This document shows positions 43,501 through 53,033 of a stretch of 64,000 bases of DNA, piece after piece. The DNA is from a virus. The translations under genes were made by a program, and so were the position numbers. Every line of letters starts with the position of its first letter. Position 1 is the first letter of the stretch. The notes below the pieces were generated by a model. That model was not told the origin of the DNA, searched no databases, and was given only the letters and a program-made list of their open reading frames with translations. Location: the IMG/VR virus record IMGVR_UViG_3300037087_000181, positions 21,257-85,256 of that record; one strand, 5' to 3'.

Positions 43501-46500
43501 CCACGGCAGCACAGGTAGATGCCATGATTGCATCAAGAGGATTAAGACAATCCGAGGCAGATATCCGTAATGAGTCACTTAATATCCCGGACAGGATACG
43601 CTCAATGGGTGCTGTGCAAATACTTGACAAGTACAGGGAATTGGCACGGGACTCCAAAGATGATGTCGAAAAACAAGACTACATAAAACGAGCAGTTGAT
43701 TTAGCTGATTGGGTTGATAAAGCGGGACGTAATTGGGGACAAGCTATACAGGCACTTGCCTCCGAAAGAGTAAATAATATTCTTACTCCTGATATGCAAC
43801 TGCTAAAGGCTAAAAAGATGGTAGACAGTATGCGTCAAAAATTGCTTGATAAAAATGCTGATGACATTGCCACCAAGGGTCAGCAGATGAAAGACATTAA
43901 TAATAATGTTGTAGATCAGGTAATAAATTCTAAAGAATATCAGGACTTAAAGGATAGGGTTGCGGAACTTGAAAAGAAAGTTGCGGAACAAAAGGCAAAC
44001 CAGCCCAAATACAAAGCACGAATAAAACAAATACAGGCAGATCGTGCAAAAGAATGGGATGCATTCTTTAAAAGTTCACAGACTTCTGTATCGGCTATCG
44101 GATTAAGTTCAGAACAAATAGAACACCTTGGTAATATCTTGTCGCTATACGCACAGGAAGGGATTACAAGAGCAGAAGAAATACTCGATAGGTTTAAAAG
44201 GGAATATCTTGAGAAATCAGGGCAAGAACTTGATGATGATAAGGCAAAAGCATGGATAGCAGCGGCACAAAAAAGAAATGAAGAAGGTGGAGTAACAGCA
44301 GATGAACTTGATAATTATGTTGAAGCAAGGGAGAAAGGAAAACAAATTGACCAAATCGTCAAAGACCACTATACTAAACCTGATAAATCAGGAAGAAGTT
44401 TAAAAGAAAAACTTATTGAGGATGGAGGGTTAAAAGATGCAGATGCACAGAAGATAGCAGATAAAGCAGCGAAGAAATTCAAAGACCTTGCTACTCCTGA
44501 GAAGAAGAAAATATTAAAAGGGAAAAACAGCCTTGTAAATAAGATAATAGAACTCACTAATGCGGGAGCATGGGAAGATTCTGATCTAACAGATGCTTAT
44601 GCAAGGGCTTTTGGTTGGCCAAAACTGACAGATGAAAATATTAAAGAGATAACCAGATTGGCCGAATTGGCAGACAAAGCACCCAAAGGAGAACAGAAAA
44701 ATAAAGCGATACAAGCATTGCTCGCCTATCAATCGGCACACATCAAGGGAATTGATTTAGGTGATATAGGTAATGCCCTTTGGTATGCCTCCGCTCTTTC
44801 TGGTCCACATACGCATACGAAGAAAATGTCATCTGAATTACAAACAGTAGGACTCGAGACAATAGTAACTTCTTTGTATCATGCAAATCATCCCGGAGAT
44901 ATTCCCCATTTATTTTCAGCACTTCTGCGTGGATGGGGTGCTGGATATCAAAAAGCACTTGATGTATTAAAAACGGGGTATAACCCAATGAATAAGGAAG
45001 AAACCCCCGCTCTTCTTGAAATGGTTGATTCCCCGATAGCTAAAGTTGCCAGATATGTACAACGTATGTTCGTAGCAGTACAGCAGTTTAATGCAGGGCC
45101 ATCAAGAGAGATACGTGCTACTGAACTAGCTGTAGCAAAAGCGAGGGCAGAGAGACCCAGCGCAACAGAACCAGATAAAACTGATTGGGGGCGTGCATGG
45201 GATATATTGGCAAAGACACCCGAACAAAGGGTACAGTTTGAGCAACAGGCACAAAGTGAAGGATTAAAAGGGAGAGATTATAAACGTAGGGTGTGGGAGT
45301 TAATGGAACAGAATCGCCCCGATGATATAATGGAAAAAGCAGAAGCGTATTCTTTAAGAACTACATATATGGGACCACCCGAAGGACTCCTCGGTATGTT
45401 TGCTCACAAGATAGGACAAATGACTACTGCGGCTAGTGGAACTATACCAATACCATTTACCAAAAAAGAATATACACTCTATCCATTAAAGAGGATAGTT
45501 CCTTTCACCCGAGTATTGGCGAATCTTGGAAATCAGATGCTCGATTATTTTCCGCCTACGGGGCTTGCTCGTGCTGGCATTGGAAGCATGGGGGTATCTG
45601 GAATGAATAAATATCAATTTTCTAAGGGATATTACCGCAAATATACTCCTGAAGAAAGAGGAAAAGAAGCCATGAAAGGGTTAATCGGGATGGCAACTAT
45701 TGCCGGTATATGGGGGTTAACACAATTAAAAGATAAAGATGACAAACCATTCGTAGAAATAACTGCCAATGGCTATGGGAAGGGTGATCCACGCAATGAT
45801 GAATTAAAAAGACTTGGGTGGCAACCATTTTCATTAAGAGTCGGTGATCGTTGGTTTAGCTGGCAACATTCTCCTCTTGCATTAGCTATCGGCCCGTTGG
45901 GTTATTTTGATGATCTTTCAAAATATCACAAAGACGAGTCAGTAGATGATAAGTTTGCAATGAAGGTGGTAAAATGTTATGGAAATTCTATGACTACTAT
46001 TTTTTCTGCTCCTTACATAGAGGGCCTTAATAACTTTTTTGCAGCTATCGGATCAGGTGATCCTAATAAAACGGGAACATATATTTCCAGGTTAGCCTCG
46101 TCAATGGGTAAAAGTGTTGTCTATCCTAAATTAATAGAACAGACAGTACAGACTATTGATAATCTATCGAAAACAACAGAAAAGACGTCATCGGCTTGGG
46201 ATGCACAGATAATTAGAAACATGCCAGTGGCAAGAAATAAACTTAATGCGCTTTATAATTCTTGGGGAGATGAAGTGAAGACGCCCCCTGTCTTTGGTAT
46301 AACGAAGGTCGAACATGATCCTTTCTATGAATATCTTGTTAAAAATAATCTTAATTTAGCCGCACCCCGTCAGAAAGAGCCACATTACGATGATACTAAG
46401 GGTATTCTACGTCCGATGACTGATGATGAGTATGCCGATTTTATCCACAAAAGCGGGCAGGTTATCAAACAAAGGGTACAAAGTGAGGTTATTGACAAAA

Positions 46501-47003
46501 AGTTACCACAGGATGAAGCCGAAAAAGTTAAAAATAATATTTCAGGAGATGAAAGAAATAAATATATAACAGAATTATTCGGCTGGGGACAGTTAAGGCA
46601 AACTCATCCCGACGATTGGAAGGTAATGAAGGATAATGGGGCATTACAGATACCCCCCACGTCTGAACATCTCAAGGTAGGAAAAGAAAAAGTAACCATT
46701 GCCACAGAAGACAAGATTCCGTCAAAAGAACTTGAAACATTTAGAAATGCTGCGATGGAAGAATATCGCAAGAAAGTCATGCCGTATCTTCAGGATGCCG
46801 ATAGAGTAAAAGCCGATAAAAACAAGCCTGCTAAATATGAAACGGGTGAACAAAAGGGTAAAATCATGACAGATGAATATAATAATCCCATAATTAAATT
46901 TAACAATAAAATAAAAGGATTATGGGCAGATGCTCTTGCAAAAGCCAAAGATCAAACCGAAACAATATTAAAGCAAGAGAAAAATACAACAACTCAAAAG
47001 TAA
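40509..47003 (+). CDS. Giant internal virion / polyvalent protein (2164 aa)
   Basis: Largest protein in the window. Residues 7-32 and 40-65 are two copies of a short repeat (LFNLLNESKDFKGAF, LYSLLNESADFKGAF), the same type that opens the transglycosylase-like protein at 11731. Then come a disordered Gln/Pro/Glu-rich stretch, hydrophobic segments near 255-315, and a charged region. Near residues 800-880 is a domain with VYTNFTEGGNSHAYP and LIHEAEEDRAMDKLGISYDK, a module I recall from phage polyvalent proteins (H-E-x-x-E). The C-terminal third has amphipathic and membrane-active helices (about 1722 onward). It fits an ejected protein that crosses the envelope with the genome. Confidence 0.7.
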   Translation: MEDKTQQLFNLLNESKDFKGAFKTPEELTATLSDETKVGALYSLLNESADFKGAFNSIDEFKTSFDIKKKVSSQDALTSASGKEELPLLDQLGQKPQDSLTQPSQSTSAEPVQKTEAFTFPEQAPIIEQPRDATNVNIVQRTSLPTPPETVMRQGRGLKPENLGEYIKAFGGTLNRAFEEVPKLADWIQSTANDAVLQTVYGLPVAQQAQKLRAAGFDYSTALSTDPMQRPFGMIADLLEGWTDKTVGKLVLPQGKEKGGVIGDIATGTANVLPDIAYASVLATAMPEVLALKAIEMATGINLASNFGFEQGIKTAVSKSQQFENGGNLQKVLAPAVGMIEGYAQGYFFANMSTKGNEIGKSIADQVMPKVTTESQAINKAIIQTGGATVSTAGMFGGWGVLDEYRRTGQVSEDTFLSNAGQGMVFGTKDPLRMLLSKGVMAFVGAPRQMINDIAKSDIPAEEHAKNAHEKFDAVANGTSANPESDLASGKLSINTAILKATTEQVLNNKDGLILAVKSSTFETKIKDAIIDKINAIDADNDTKIQATKDITDKISKIDDALSNISGNNSWDDVRKEVESAPLKERKEELKQDAKKVYGIEPKEQPKGEDGKVKEKPKAVQTESSQKFLDDLDNYKLGDKTFKSKEDLTNWLDKNYNENDRFSSVNEEGYLEPNTMKVFNEWYKGNKDRLAKEEMDRIDKENQINTQEGTQNASENRTSDSQLPDQGTSELEQGKGNVDNVGNNEQKGTTQEEVKPVENSMSDSKDIPKGVEEQVKEYKKPGELQKGWEEALPNVPKKEIGTLDDGRKVSIVNGTEMRNKVYTNFTEGGNSHAYPWMNKGDLFIEDVESGEDKVADLIHEAEEDRAMDKLGISYDKAHEEYGLPAEREYRDTGKIPDYLKPIAELLLKEPAEPLQQQENVPREGTIPPKGEGTLLKGTEVPPEQIPPTEPPIRGTVGNQDNQREKGLLNRIKKAKNFKEFGKEIEEKGLTYEQIPNNATAAQVDAMIASRGLRQSEADIRNESLNIPDRIRSMGAVQILDKYRELARDSKDDVEKQDYIKRAVDLADWVDKAGRNWGQAIQALASERVNNILTPDMQLLKAKKMVDSMRQKLLDKNADDIATKGQQMKDINNNVVDQVINSKEYQDLKDRVAELEKKVAEQKANQPKYKARIKQIQADRAKEWDAFFKSSQTSVSAIGLSSEQIEHLGNILSLYAQEGITRAEEILDRFKREYLEKSGQELDDDKAKAWIAAAQKRNEEGGVTADELDNYVEAREKGKQIDQIVKDHYTKPDKSGRSLKEKLIEDGGLKDADAQKIADKAAKKFKDLATPEKKKILKGKNSLVNKIIELTNAGAWEDSDLTDAYARAFGWPKLTDENIKEITRLAELADKAPKGEQKNKAIQALLAYQSAHIKGIDLGDIGNALWYASALSGPHTHTKKMSSELQTVGLETIVTSLYHANHPGDIPHLFSALLRGWGAGYQKALDVLKTGYNPMNKEETPALLEMVDSPIAKVARYVQRMFVAVQQFNAGPSREIRATELAVAKARAERPSATEPDKTDWGRAWDILAKTPEQRVQFEQQAQSEGLKGRDYKRRVWELMEQNRPDDIMEKAEAYSLRTTYMGPPEGLLGMFAHKIGQMTTAASGTIPIPFTKKEYTLYPLKRIVPFTRVLANLGNQMLDYFPPTGLARAGIGSMGVSGMNKYQFSKGYYRKYTPEERGKEAMKGLIGMATIAGIWGLTQLKDKDDKPFVEITANGYGKGDPRNDELKRLGWQPFSLRVGDRWFSWQHSPLALAIGPLGYFDDLSKYHKDESVDDKFAMKVVKCYGNSMTTIFSAPYIEGLNNFFAAIGSGDPNKTGTYISRLASSMGKSVVYPKLIEQTVQTIDNLSKTTEKTSSAWDAQIIRNMPVARNKLNALYNSWGDEVKTPPVFGITKVEHDPFYEYLVKNNLNLAAPRQKEPHYDDTKGILRPMTDDEYADFIHKSGQVIKQRVQSEVIDKKLPQDEAEKVKNNISGDERNKYITELFGWGQLRQTHPDDWKVMKDNGALQIPPTSEHLKVGKEKVTIATEDKIPSKELETFRNAAMEEYRKKVMPYLQDADRVKADKNKPAKYETGEQKGKIMTDEYNNPIIKFNNKIKGLWADALAKAKDQTETILKQEKNTTTQK

Positions 47004-47004
47004 C

Positions 47005-47012
47005 TATCTTTG
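47005..47012 (+). promoter_or_regulatory. -7 box TATCTTTG
   Basis: AAC-TATCTTTG-CA, 21 bases before ATG 47034, one base after the giant gene's stop. Confidence 0.65.
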
Positions 47013-47033
47013 CACTAATAAATACAAAATAAA

Positions 47034-47450
47034 ATGGCAGTACTATTAACAAACACAGGAAGTCCGCTTCCATTATGGTTTCGGGATATCCTTTCATATT
47101 CAAGCATAGGAACAGTAGCCATAGACCCGGTAGCTACTTATCAGGCAAGTGCCAAAGCAACATCTAACCTATCTTTGATGAATGAGTATGTGGCTCATGG
47201 CTTTGGCGTAAAGAACGCCACAGACACCGCAGCTTATATCTTTGCTATTACCCTTGCACAGTACGAAAGTTACGTCACGCAAAACAGAGGCATATTACCT
47301 GCAAACTATGTTCTAACTGGTATTACCCCAAGACAGATTCATCTTGCAGCAGGGGAGTGGTGTTTGACTCCAATCGTAAAGGTTTTCGCAGGTAACGCTG
47401 GTGGTGGATTTGCAAGCACAGTTACGGTTGTAAATGTCGGGCTTATATGA
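47034..47450 (+). CDS. Small putative tail protein (138 aa)
   Basis: Starts MAVLLTNTGSPLPLWF; beta-rich with Ala/Thr/Gly/Val, no signal peptide. Contains GFGVKNATDTAAYIFA and PRQIHLAAGEW. Position before a fibre block suggests a fibre-base or collar protein. Its last 4 bases overlap the GIY-YIG gene, which appears to have been inserted here. Two further TATCTTTG strings lie inside it (47170, 47237). Confidence 0.5.
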   Translation: MAVLLTNTGSPLPLWFRDILSYSSIGTVAIDPVATYQASAKATSNLSLMNEYVAHGFGVKNATDTAAYIFAITLAQYESYVTQNRGILPANYVLTGITPRQIHLAAGEWCLTPIVKVFAGNAGGGFASTVTVVNVGLI

Positions 47451-48052
47451 ATCGAGTAGGTGTATATCAAATTAGTTCCATTTGTAAGTCTAATAGGATG
47501 TATATTGGAAGTTCGGTGAATATACAGAAACGGTGGTTAATGCACCTATCACAGTTAAGGATTAATAAACACCACTCTGTTAAACTCCAACGTCATTATA
47601 ATAAATACGGAGAAGAAGATTTATTTTTCTCTATATTATACCAAACAAGAAAGGAAGACGTTCTTTTAATGGAGCAAGTATTACTGGATATACACAAACC
47701 TTATTTCAATAATAGTTATGTGGCGGGCAGTCCACGAGGATGTAAAAGAAGTAAGAAAACAATAGAGAAGCACAGAAAACAAATTATTGGTAAGCCATCT
47801 TGGAACAAGGGTATTCCCATGAGTGAAGAGACCAAAAGAAAAGATAGTGAATCTCATATTGGTAAAATTCCGTGGATGAAAGGGAAACATCATAAGGCGG
47901 AATCAAATCAAAAGAATAGGGATGGCCACCTTGGTAAAAAACATTCTGATTCTACTATTAATAAATTAAAGGAGCGCATTCCTTGGAATAAGGGACTTAA
48001 AAAGAAGAAAGGTGCAATAGGCGTGATTAGTAAAAACAATTTAATACTTTAA
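47447..48052 (+). CDS. GIY-YIG homing endonuclease with NUMOD3-type repeats
   Basis: Residues 1-90 are a GIY-YIG nuclease: GVY, MYIGSSVNIQKRW with the catalytic Arg, and MEQVLLD with the metal-binding Glu. The rest is a string of DNA-binding repeats (SKKTIEKH, PSWNKGIPMSEETKRK, WMKGKHH, PWNKGLKKKKG) typical of NUMOD3-like homing-enzyme tails. Free-standing and coupled to the upstream gene by a 4-base overlap. A mobile element by nature. Confidence 0.85.
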   Translation: MNRVGVYQISSICKSNRMYIGSSVNIQKRWLMHLSQLRINKHHSVKLQRHYNKYGEEDLFFSILYQTRKEDVLLMEQVLLDIHKPYFNNSYVAGSPRGCKRSKKTIEKHRKQIIGKPSWNKGIPMSEETKRKDSESHIGKIPWMKGKHHKAESNQKNRDGHLGKKHSDSTINKLKERIPWNKGLKKKKGAIGVISKNNLIL

Positions 48053-48056
48053 GAAT

Positions 48057-49829
48057 ATGCCCGGAGCAGGAGCAGCAGCTTGGAGTCTTGGGAGGAATAA
48101 CTTATCAGGCGGTGTAGCATGGACTCCCTCATCTTTAGTTGTTGAAAATGCAGGATCAAATGAGGTTCTTATAACATGGCCGTCTAAAAAGACAATTCTT
48201 ATAAGTGATTTTACTATTGTGGGAATCACAGCGACAGTTTTAGGTGTGTCGTGGGATCCGGGGGTAGGAAATGTTTGTACTTTGATATTAAGTGTTCCGG
48301 TTGTTTATGGAGATGTTTTTAGTGTTGTTTATAAAGGAAAGAGTTATCCAGTTACCAACAATGTTGTCGCATGGACACCCCTAAGTGTACCAACTAAGAT
48401 TATTGGTTGGTACAAAGAGTCAGAAGAAAGTGGAGGACAGCAACCAAATAAGATGGATGGCGGTGCTACTCATCTGACGGTTGTTAGTGGTTCCGGATTA
48501 AATAAAGTCTATACACTTCCTGCCGGGTGGGTTGCTTATGATACTGATAATGCTTGGTGGAAAACTGATGCGAGTTTAAGTACAACTGACGGTAATAGAC
48601 TAATTGCTTATGATTTTGCCCGGACAATTGTAAAATATGATAATACTTCACCTTATGTTTTAAGAGAGATAATAATTCTTTCACGGGCACTTTCAACTGA
48701 CGAAATGAATCATTTGAGAGATTATGCTCAACTTTCTATTTGGTGGAGTGGTGTTGTTTCTGGTTATGGGAACCTGAAGGGCAATAAACCAATAGCACAA
48801 CAATACGTATGGACACCAGAAACAATTACTGTCCCGACAATTTCAACCAAAACAATAGAACAAGCATCACCTTCTAATATAGTTATTACTTTTGACAATA
48901 CACTAAATACTTCTTATATTCCGGCAACTACGGATTATGCAGTTTTAGTAAATTTAGTTGCACGAGGAGTTATTACTGTGGCGGTTGCAGGAGCAGTAAA
49001 TACATTAACTCTTGCCAGTGCGTGTACTCTAGGAGATGTAATAACGGTTACATATACGAAATCAGTTACTAATTATTTAAGAGATAATACAACGGGAGGT
49101 GCAGTTGCAACATTTTCCGGACAATCAATTACAAATAATATCATTTACCCTTTAATCCTTGAGCATCAAACAGGCGGCGTCAATGATACTTCGGCATGGT
49201 ATGATTTTAGAGATTTAACAACAATCACAAAAGATGGCAGTAATCACGTAACAAGAATAAATAATAAATTACTTGTTTCTGAAAGTGATTTATCAATATA
49301 TAAAGGGAATAGTAGGGTATGGAGTGCTGATGGTGTGACATTTAACGGGCTTGTAGATGGTAGTTTAATTACAGATGATCATCTCCGTAGTGCTGCTTTT
49401 GAACTCAATCAGCCGGTTTTTTATTATTTTGTTGTTAAACCATTAAGGTGGACACTTTATGACACTTTTTTCGATGGATATGCAAATAATCAGGGACAAA
49501 TACAGGAAAATGCTGTTACTCCCAATATAAGGGCGCGCGCGGGAAGTGCTTCGACTACAACCGGAATCACTCTAAATGCGTGGAATATTATCAGGGTATT
49601 ATTTAACGGAGCAAATAGTAAACTTATAGTTAATGAAGGAGTACCCGTGACAGGAGATTTTGGTGCTGCAAATCCGGGAGGTATAATAGTTGGGGCATCA
49701 ATGTATTTGGGTAATGCTATTTGTCCTAGTAATATTTTAGTTGCGGAAATGATTGTAAGGAAAGTTGCTGATTCAGTAAGTGATGAGGGAATGATTTATA
49801 ACTATCTCAAGACAAAATACTCAGTATGA
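48057..49829 (+). CDS. Tail fibre with two SwmB-like domains and a LamG-like domain
   Basis: No signal peptide (MPGAGAAAWSLGRNN). Residues about 20-100 and 262-358 are SwmB-like beta domains; the second shows SNIVITFDNTL, LTLASACTLGDVITVTYTKS and an (R)DNTTGGAVATF ending, and the first has NEVLITWPSKK and LSVPVVYGDVFSVVYKG. From about 370 to 590 is a concanavalin/LamG-like lectin fold (TSAWYDFRDLTTITKDG, VFYYFVVKPL, WNIIRVLFNG). Such domains bind carbohydrates, so this is a likely receptor-binding fibre. Overlaps the next ATG by 4 bases. Confidence 0.6.
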   Translation: MPGAGAAAWSLGRNNLSGGVAWTPSSLVVENAGSNEVLITWPSKKTILISDFTIVGITATVLGVSWDPGVGNVCTLILSVPVVYGDVFSVVYKGKSYPVTNNVVAWTPLSVPTKIIGWYKESEESGGQQPNKMDGGATHLTVVSGSGLNKVYTLPAGWVAYDTDNAWWKTDASLSTTDGNRLIAYDFARTIVKYDNTSPYVLREIIILSRALSTDEMNHLRDYAQLSIWWSGVVSGYGNLKGNKPIAQQYVWTPETITVPTISTKTIEQASPSNIVITFDNTLNTSYIPATTDYAVLVNLVARGVITVAVAGAVNTLTLASACTLGDVITVTYTKSVTNYLRDNTTGGAVATFSGQSITNNIIYPLILEHQTGGVNDTSAWYDFRDLTTITKDGSNHVTRINNKLLVSESDLSIYKGNSRVWSADGVTFNGLVDGSLITDDHLRSAAFELNQPVFYYFVVKPLRWTLYDTFFDGYANNQGQIQENAVTPNIRARAGSASTTTGITLNAWNIIRVLFNGANSKLIVNEGVPVTGDFGAANPGGIIVGASMYLGNAICPSNILVAEMIVRKVADSVSDEGMIYNYLKTKYSV

Positions 49830-52069
49830 AGAAATTAGTAATATTTTCGTTATTTATATTATTGTCCGTTTGCGGATATGGTCAAACCACCATAACGGCA
49901 GGGATGACTCAATTACAGTTTTTTACTGCAATAAATGCGAACTTTAGTTCAATAAATATCACATCTGGCAGTCAGGCAACCCTGACAACTATTAGTGCTT
50001 CTACTTCCTATACTGTTATTAATGGCAATTTTGATGCTCTTAATGCCGTTGTTCCTACTGCGATAACTATTTTTTATCTCTATCCCGGAATGTCCGGGAC
50101 TGCTTATATTAATGCACTTAATACAAATTTTATAAATTTAGTAGCTTCATTTAATTCAGTCCTTACTCAAAGTAATACAATTTATGTAAGTAATTCAGGT
50201 AATGACGGAACAGGCAATGGGACAATAATAACTCCTTATGCAACTTTAGTAAAAGCAACGACAGTATTAACTGATAACACTAAAATACTTATTGCAAAAG
50301 GATCAACATTTATTAATGATAAACTTGACCTATCCGGTAAGACAAATATATTTGTAGATTCTTACGGCAATGGTATTGCACCAATTTTGACAGCATTAAA
50401 ATCAGTTACAGGATGGACTGATGAAGGAGATAATATTTGGAGCAAACAAGATAATAATTTTCCATCTGAAATAACGAATGTTTTTATTGGGGGTACAAAA
50501 GCAATATTGGCTAGAAAAACAATAAGCACGGCAACAGCGGGGAATCAAACGACATTAACCGATTCGGGTCTTGAAGATGCCGATGGGTTTTGGAATAATG
50601 CAGAACTTTATATTGATTATAATACTTTTCTATTTGGCATGTCAAGGGTGAGCGCTTATGCAAGTAAAACATTTACCATACCGGGGATGGATTTAGACCC
50701 GGAGCATATATATAATCCATCGGGTTTATTGTTTCCAGTTGTGGCAGGATATACATATTACGTACAAAATCACAGGGGATGCTTAACAACTCAAAATCAA
50801 TATGCTTATAATAATTCAACCAAAACACTTTATGTTTATTCTACAACTCAGCCATCTGGAGTTACGGTAACTTATGGAGATGATTGCATTTATGGTAATA
50901 TATGTAAAAATATAACAATTCAAAATTTAGATTTTGAAAGCACAGATCAATGTGATATTCAAATTAAAAACAGTTCGTATATCAATATTCTTAATATTAC
51001 TTCTAATTATGCTGGTTATTATCCTATATTATTGAAAACATGTCAGGTCTGCAAAGTAGATGGGTGTACGATGACTGATCAAAATTCTGATGGGATTATG
51101 GTAATGTATTGTAATCAGGTTATTTTACAAAACAATATTATTAATAAATGTGGCTATACAACAGGAAGTGAAAGATATTTATATGGCATATTTCCCGGAC
51201 AAAACGGGAATGGTATTGGGAGTAAAGGAACAACTTATTTAAGTATTTTATATAATGAAATTTATAATACAAATTATTCTGGCATTTGCTTGATGTATGC
51301 AACTAATCCATTGATTCAATATAATTATGTGCATGATGTTAATTTAATACATTTTGACGGTGGTGCCATTTATATGTCATATTCTACAAATGGACATATT
51401 TTAAATAATATTTGCACAAACGGTACTGTTTATAACTGGAATGCAGGAATATACATTGATTTAAGTAGTTTAGATAATGAAATTGATCATAATTTTGTGA
51501 CGGGATATACACAAAATGTGATGATTGGTTATGAAGATCAACAGGTTAATTTTCACGATAATGTTTTATTTTCTACGAATAGTACAAACAATATTTGGTT
51601 CACTTTATATGGCAGTAGTGCAAATAATACAATTAATAATAATCTTTTTGTGGCACAAGCTCCCGCAACGTGTAGTATTGGAATTTATACTGCTTTAACA
51701 AATACTGAGACAATTACGAACAATAAATATTACTATCCTTTCGGGAAAGCCGGAACAGGTGGAAATAATACAATGTTCAAACTAACTACTTCATGGCTGA
51801 CACTTGCTCAATGGATTGCTGATGAAAACACACGTGTATGGGGAAGAACGGCATTGAATGAATTGGAGATAACTCCTTCGATGTATGCTGGAAGTGCAAA
51901 ACCAGAAACAGATTTCCTCATTTATCTAATTAACCCCGCAAAAACCGTGAGGATAGTTCAGGCAGCAGAATTGCCTTATAGTGACTATGTTGATATGGAT
52001 GGGGTTGCGCAGACATATCCTTTTACAATGCAACCATATACAAGTAAAGTTTTAGTAAGACCAAATTAA
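49826..52069 (+). CDS. Secreted right-handed beta-helix protein (747 aa)
   Basis: Starts with a Sec signal peptide (MKKLVIFSLFILLSVCGYGQ; cleavage after GQ likely). Then comes a short stalk region and, from about residue 120, a beta-helix with IYVSNSGNDGTGNG, DNTKILIAKGSTFIND and many N-x-(I/L)-x-N turns; NIWFTLYGSSANNTI and similar rungs run to about residue 640. Resembles phage tailspikes and secreted polysaccharide lyases. Having a signal peptide, it may be exported before assembly or serve the lysogen. Confidence 0.65.
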   Translation: MKKLVIFSLFILLSVCGYGQTTITAGMTQLQFFTAINANFSSINITSGSQATLTTISASTSYTVINGNFDALNAVVPTAITIFYLYPGMSGTAYINALNTNFINLVASFNSVLTQSNTIYVSNSGNDGTGNGTIITPYATLVKATTVLTDNTKILIAKGSTFINDKLDLSGKTNIFVDSYGNGIAPILTALKSVTGWTDEGDNIWSKQDNNFPSEITNVFIGGTKAILARKTISTATAGNQTTLTDSGLEDADGFWNNAELYIDYNTFLFGMSRVSAYASKTFTIPGMDLDPEHIYNPSGLLFPVVAGYTYYVQNHRGCLTTQNQYAYNNSTKTLYVYSTTQPSGVTVTYGDDCIYGNICKNITIQNLDFESTDQCDIQIKNSSYINILNITSNYAGYYPILLKTCQVCKVDGCTMTDQNSDGIMVMYCNQVILQNNIINKCGYTTGSERYLYGIFPGQNGNGIGSKGTTYLSILYNEIYNTNYSGICLMYATNPLIQYNYVHDVNLIHFDGGAIYMSYSTNGHILNNICTNGTVYNWNAGIYIDLSSLDNEIDHNFVTGYTQNVMIGYEDQQVNFHDNVLFSTNSTNNIWFTLYGSSANNTINNNLFVAQAPATCSIGIYTALTNTETITNNKYYYPFGKAGTGGNNTMFKLTTSWLTLAQWIADENTRVWGRTALNELEITPSMYAGSAKPETDFLIYLINPAKTVRIVQAAELPYSDYVDMDGVAQTYPFTMQPYTSKVLVRPN

Positions 52070-52135
52070 ACGAGATGAAAAAGAAAACAAACAAACCGGT
52101 TGAATAAAATAATCTGAAATGGCAGAGGATAAAAT

Positions 52136-52471
52136 ATGGGAAAGGTTCTAATATGGATTAAAGGTTTGGCTGAAGGATGGAAGATATTCTTTGGATTGGT
52201 TGGTATGGTAACGATCATTGCAACGGCAGCTATCAAGATCAATCATTGGACGGAAAAAGGAGAAAGTCAGTCTAATACTATTGAATATCTCAAAAAGGAA
52301 GATCAAAGTAAAAAGAAAGCAGAGCGCATCAGGGATTCGATTGATATAGCCAAATGGAACGGAGTAAATTACAGATTGGACAATATTTCTGATAGTTTGA
52401 GTCTTGCTCCTGATAGAAGTGGATTGATTTCCGCACAACAATTTAATTTATTTAAGAATTTAAATTTATAG
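52136..52471 (+). CDS. Single-pass membrane protein with coiled coil (111 aa)
   Basis: An N-terminal amphipathic/hydrophobic segment (IFFGLVGMVTIIATAAIKI, residues 17-35) and a periplasm- or cytosol-exposed charged helical region (KKEDQSKKKAERIRDSID). Similar in layout to the next two membrane genes. Could be a holin or spanin-like lysis protein or an inner-membrane DNA-entry factor. No family recognised. Confidence 0.5.
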   Translation: MGKVLIWIKGLAEGWKIFFGLVGMVTIIATAAIKINHWTEKGESQSNTIEYLKKEDQSKKKAERIRDSIDIAKWNGVNYRLDNISDSLSLAPDRSGLISAQQFNLFKNLNL

Positions 52472-52550
52472 TCGCATCGGAGTCAGGCGAAACGAAATGA
52501 AAGGAATAAAAGAAATAGGTTCGTTTTTTTCAAGTGTTCACGGGATATAA

Positions 52551-53033
52551 ATGAAACAGGTAATACAGAATATATTAAAATGGTTTGAGCAGCTCAGTAC
52601 TTTTGTGAAAGTAATAGGAGTTATTGTTCCGCTTTTGGCGGGTGCAGTTAAATTAGTTAATGCGCATGATAATAAAGTCCGGGCAGAGTATGAAAAACAA
52701 AAAACAGAACAACAGGATCAGACTGAGTTAAAGGCTAACGTGAAAACCATTATGGTTCAAAATGACTCCTTGTTTAAAGTAGTACATAGGTTAGAGTGGG
52801 GTCAACAGGATATTCGCAGTGATATGACTAGGGTAACTACGGTTGTAAAGAAATTAAGTGATGATTTTGTAAACCACCTTTCTAAAGACCCTACCATTAC
52901 TAAGCAGGATATTATAGATGTAATGGGCGGTCTTCAGTTCGAAATAAGTCAACCGGCGGGTAATGTGAATAAATCTATGGATAAGTCCGCAGAACCGGGT
53001 TTTAAGATTAAAATAATTCCAATTAAAAAATGA
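52551..53033 (+). CDS. Membrane-anchored coiled-coil protein (160 aa)
   Basis: N-terminal amphipathic helix then a transmembrane segment (FVKVIGVIVPLLAGAVKLV, residues 18-36), a long charged coiled coil (QQDQTELKANVKTIM; DIRSDMTRVTTVVKKL) and a basic hydrophobic tail. Same layout as the 52136 protein. Lies just before two more membrane genes in the lysis region. Spanin-like i-type protein is one possibility. Confidence 0.5.
   Translation: MKQVIQNILKWFEQLSTFVKVIGVIVPLLAGAVKLVNAHDNKVRAEYEKQKTEQQDQTELKANVKTIMVQNDSLFKVVHRLEWGQQDIRSDMTRVTTVVKKLSDDFVNHLSKDPTITKQDIIDVMGGLQFEISQPAGNVNKSMDKSAEPGFKIKIIPIKK

Noticed and set aside
47165-47245. Two extra TATCTTTG boxes inside the 138-aa gene
   Set aside because: They lie within coding sequence with no gene start close behind; chance is as likely as internal promoters.
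52119-52151. Mini-ORF of 10 aa before the 52136 gene
   Set aside because: Too short to support and overlapped by the next gene; a 17-aa frame at 52497-52550 was left out for the same reason.
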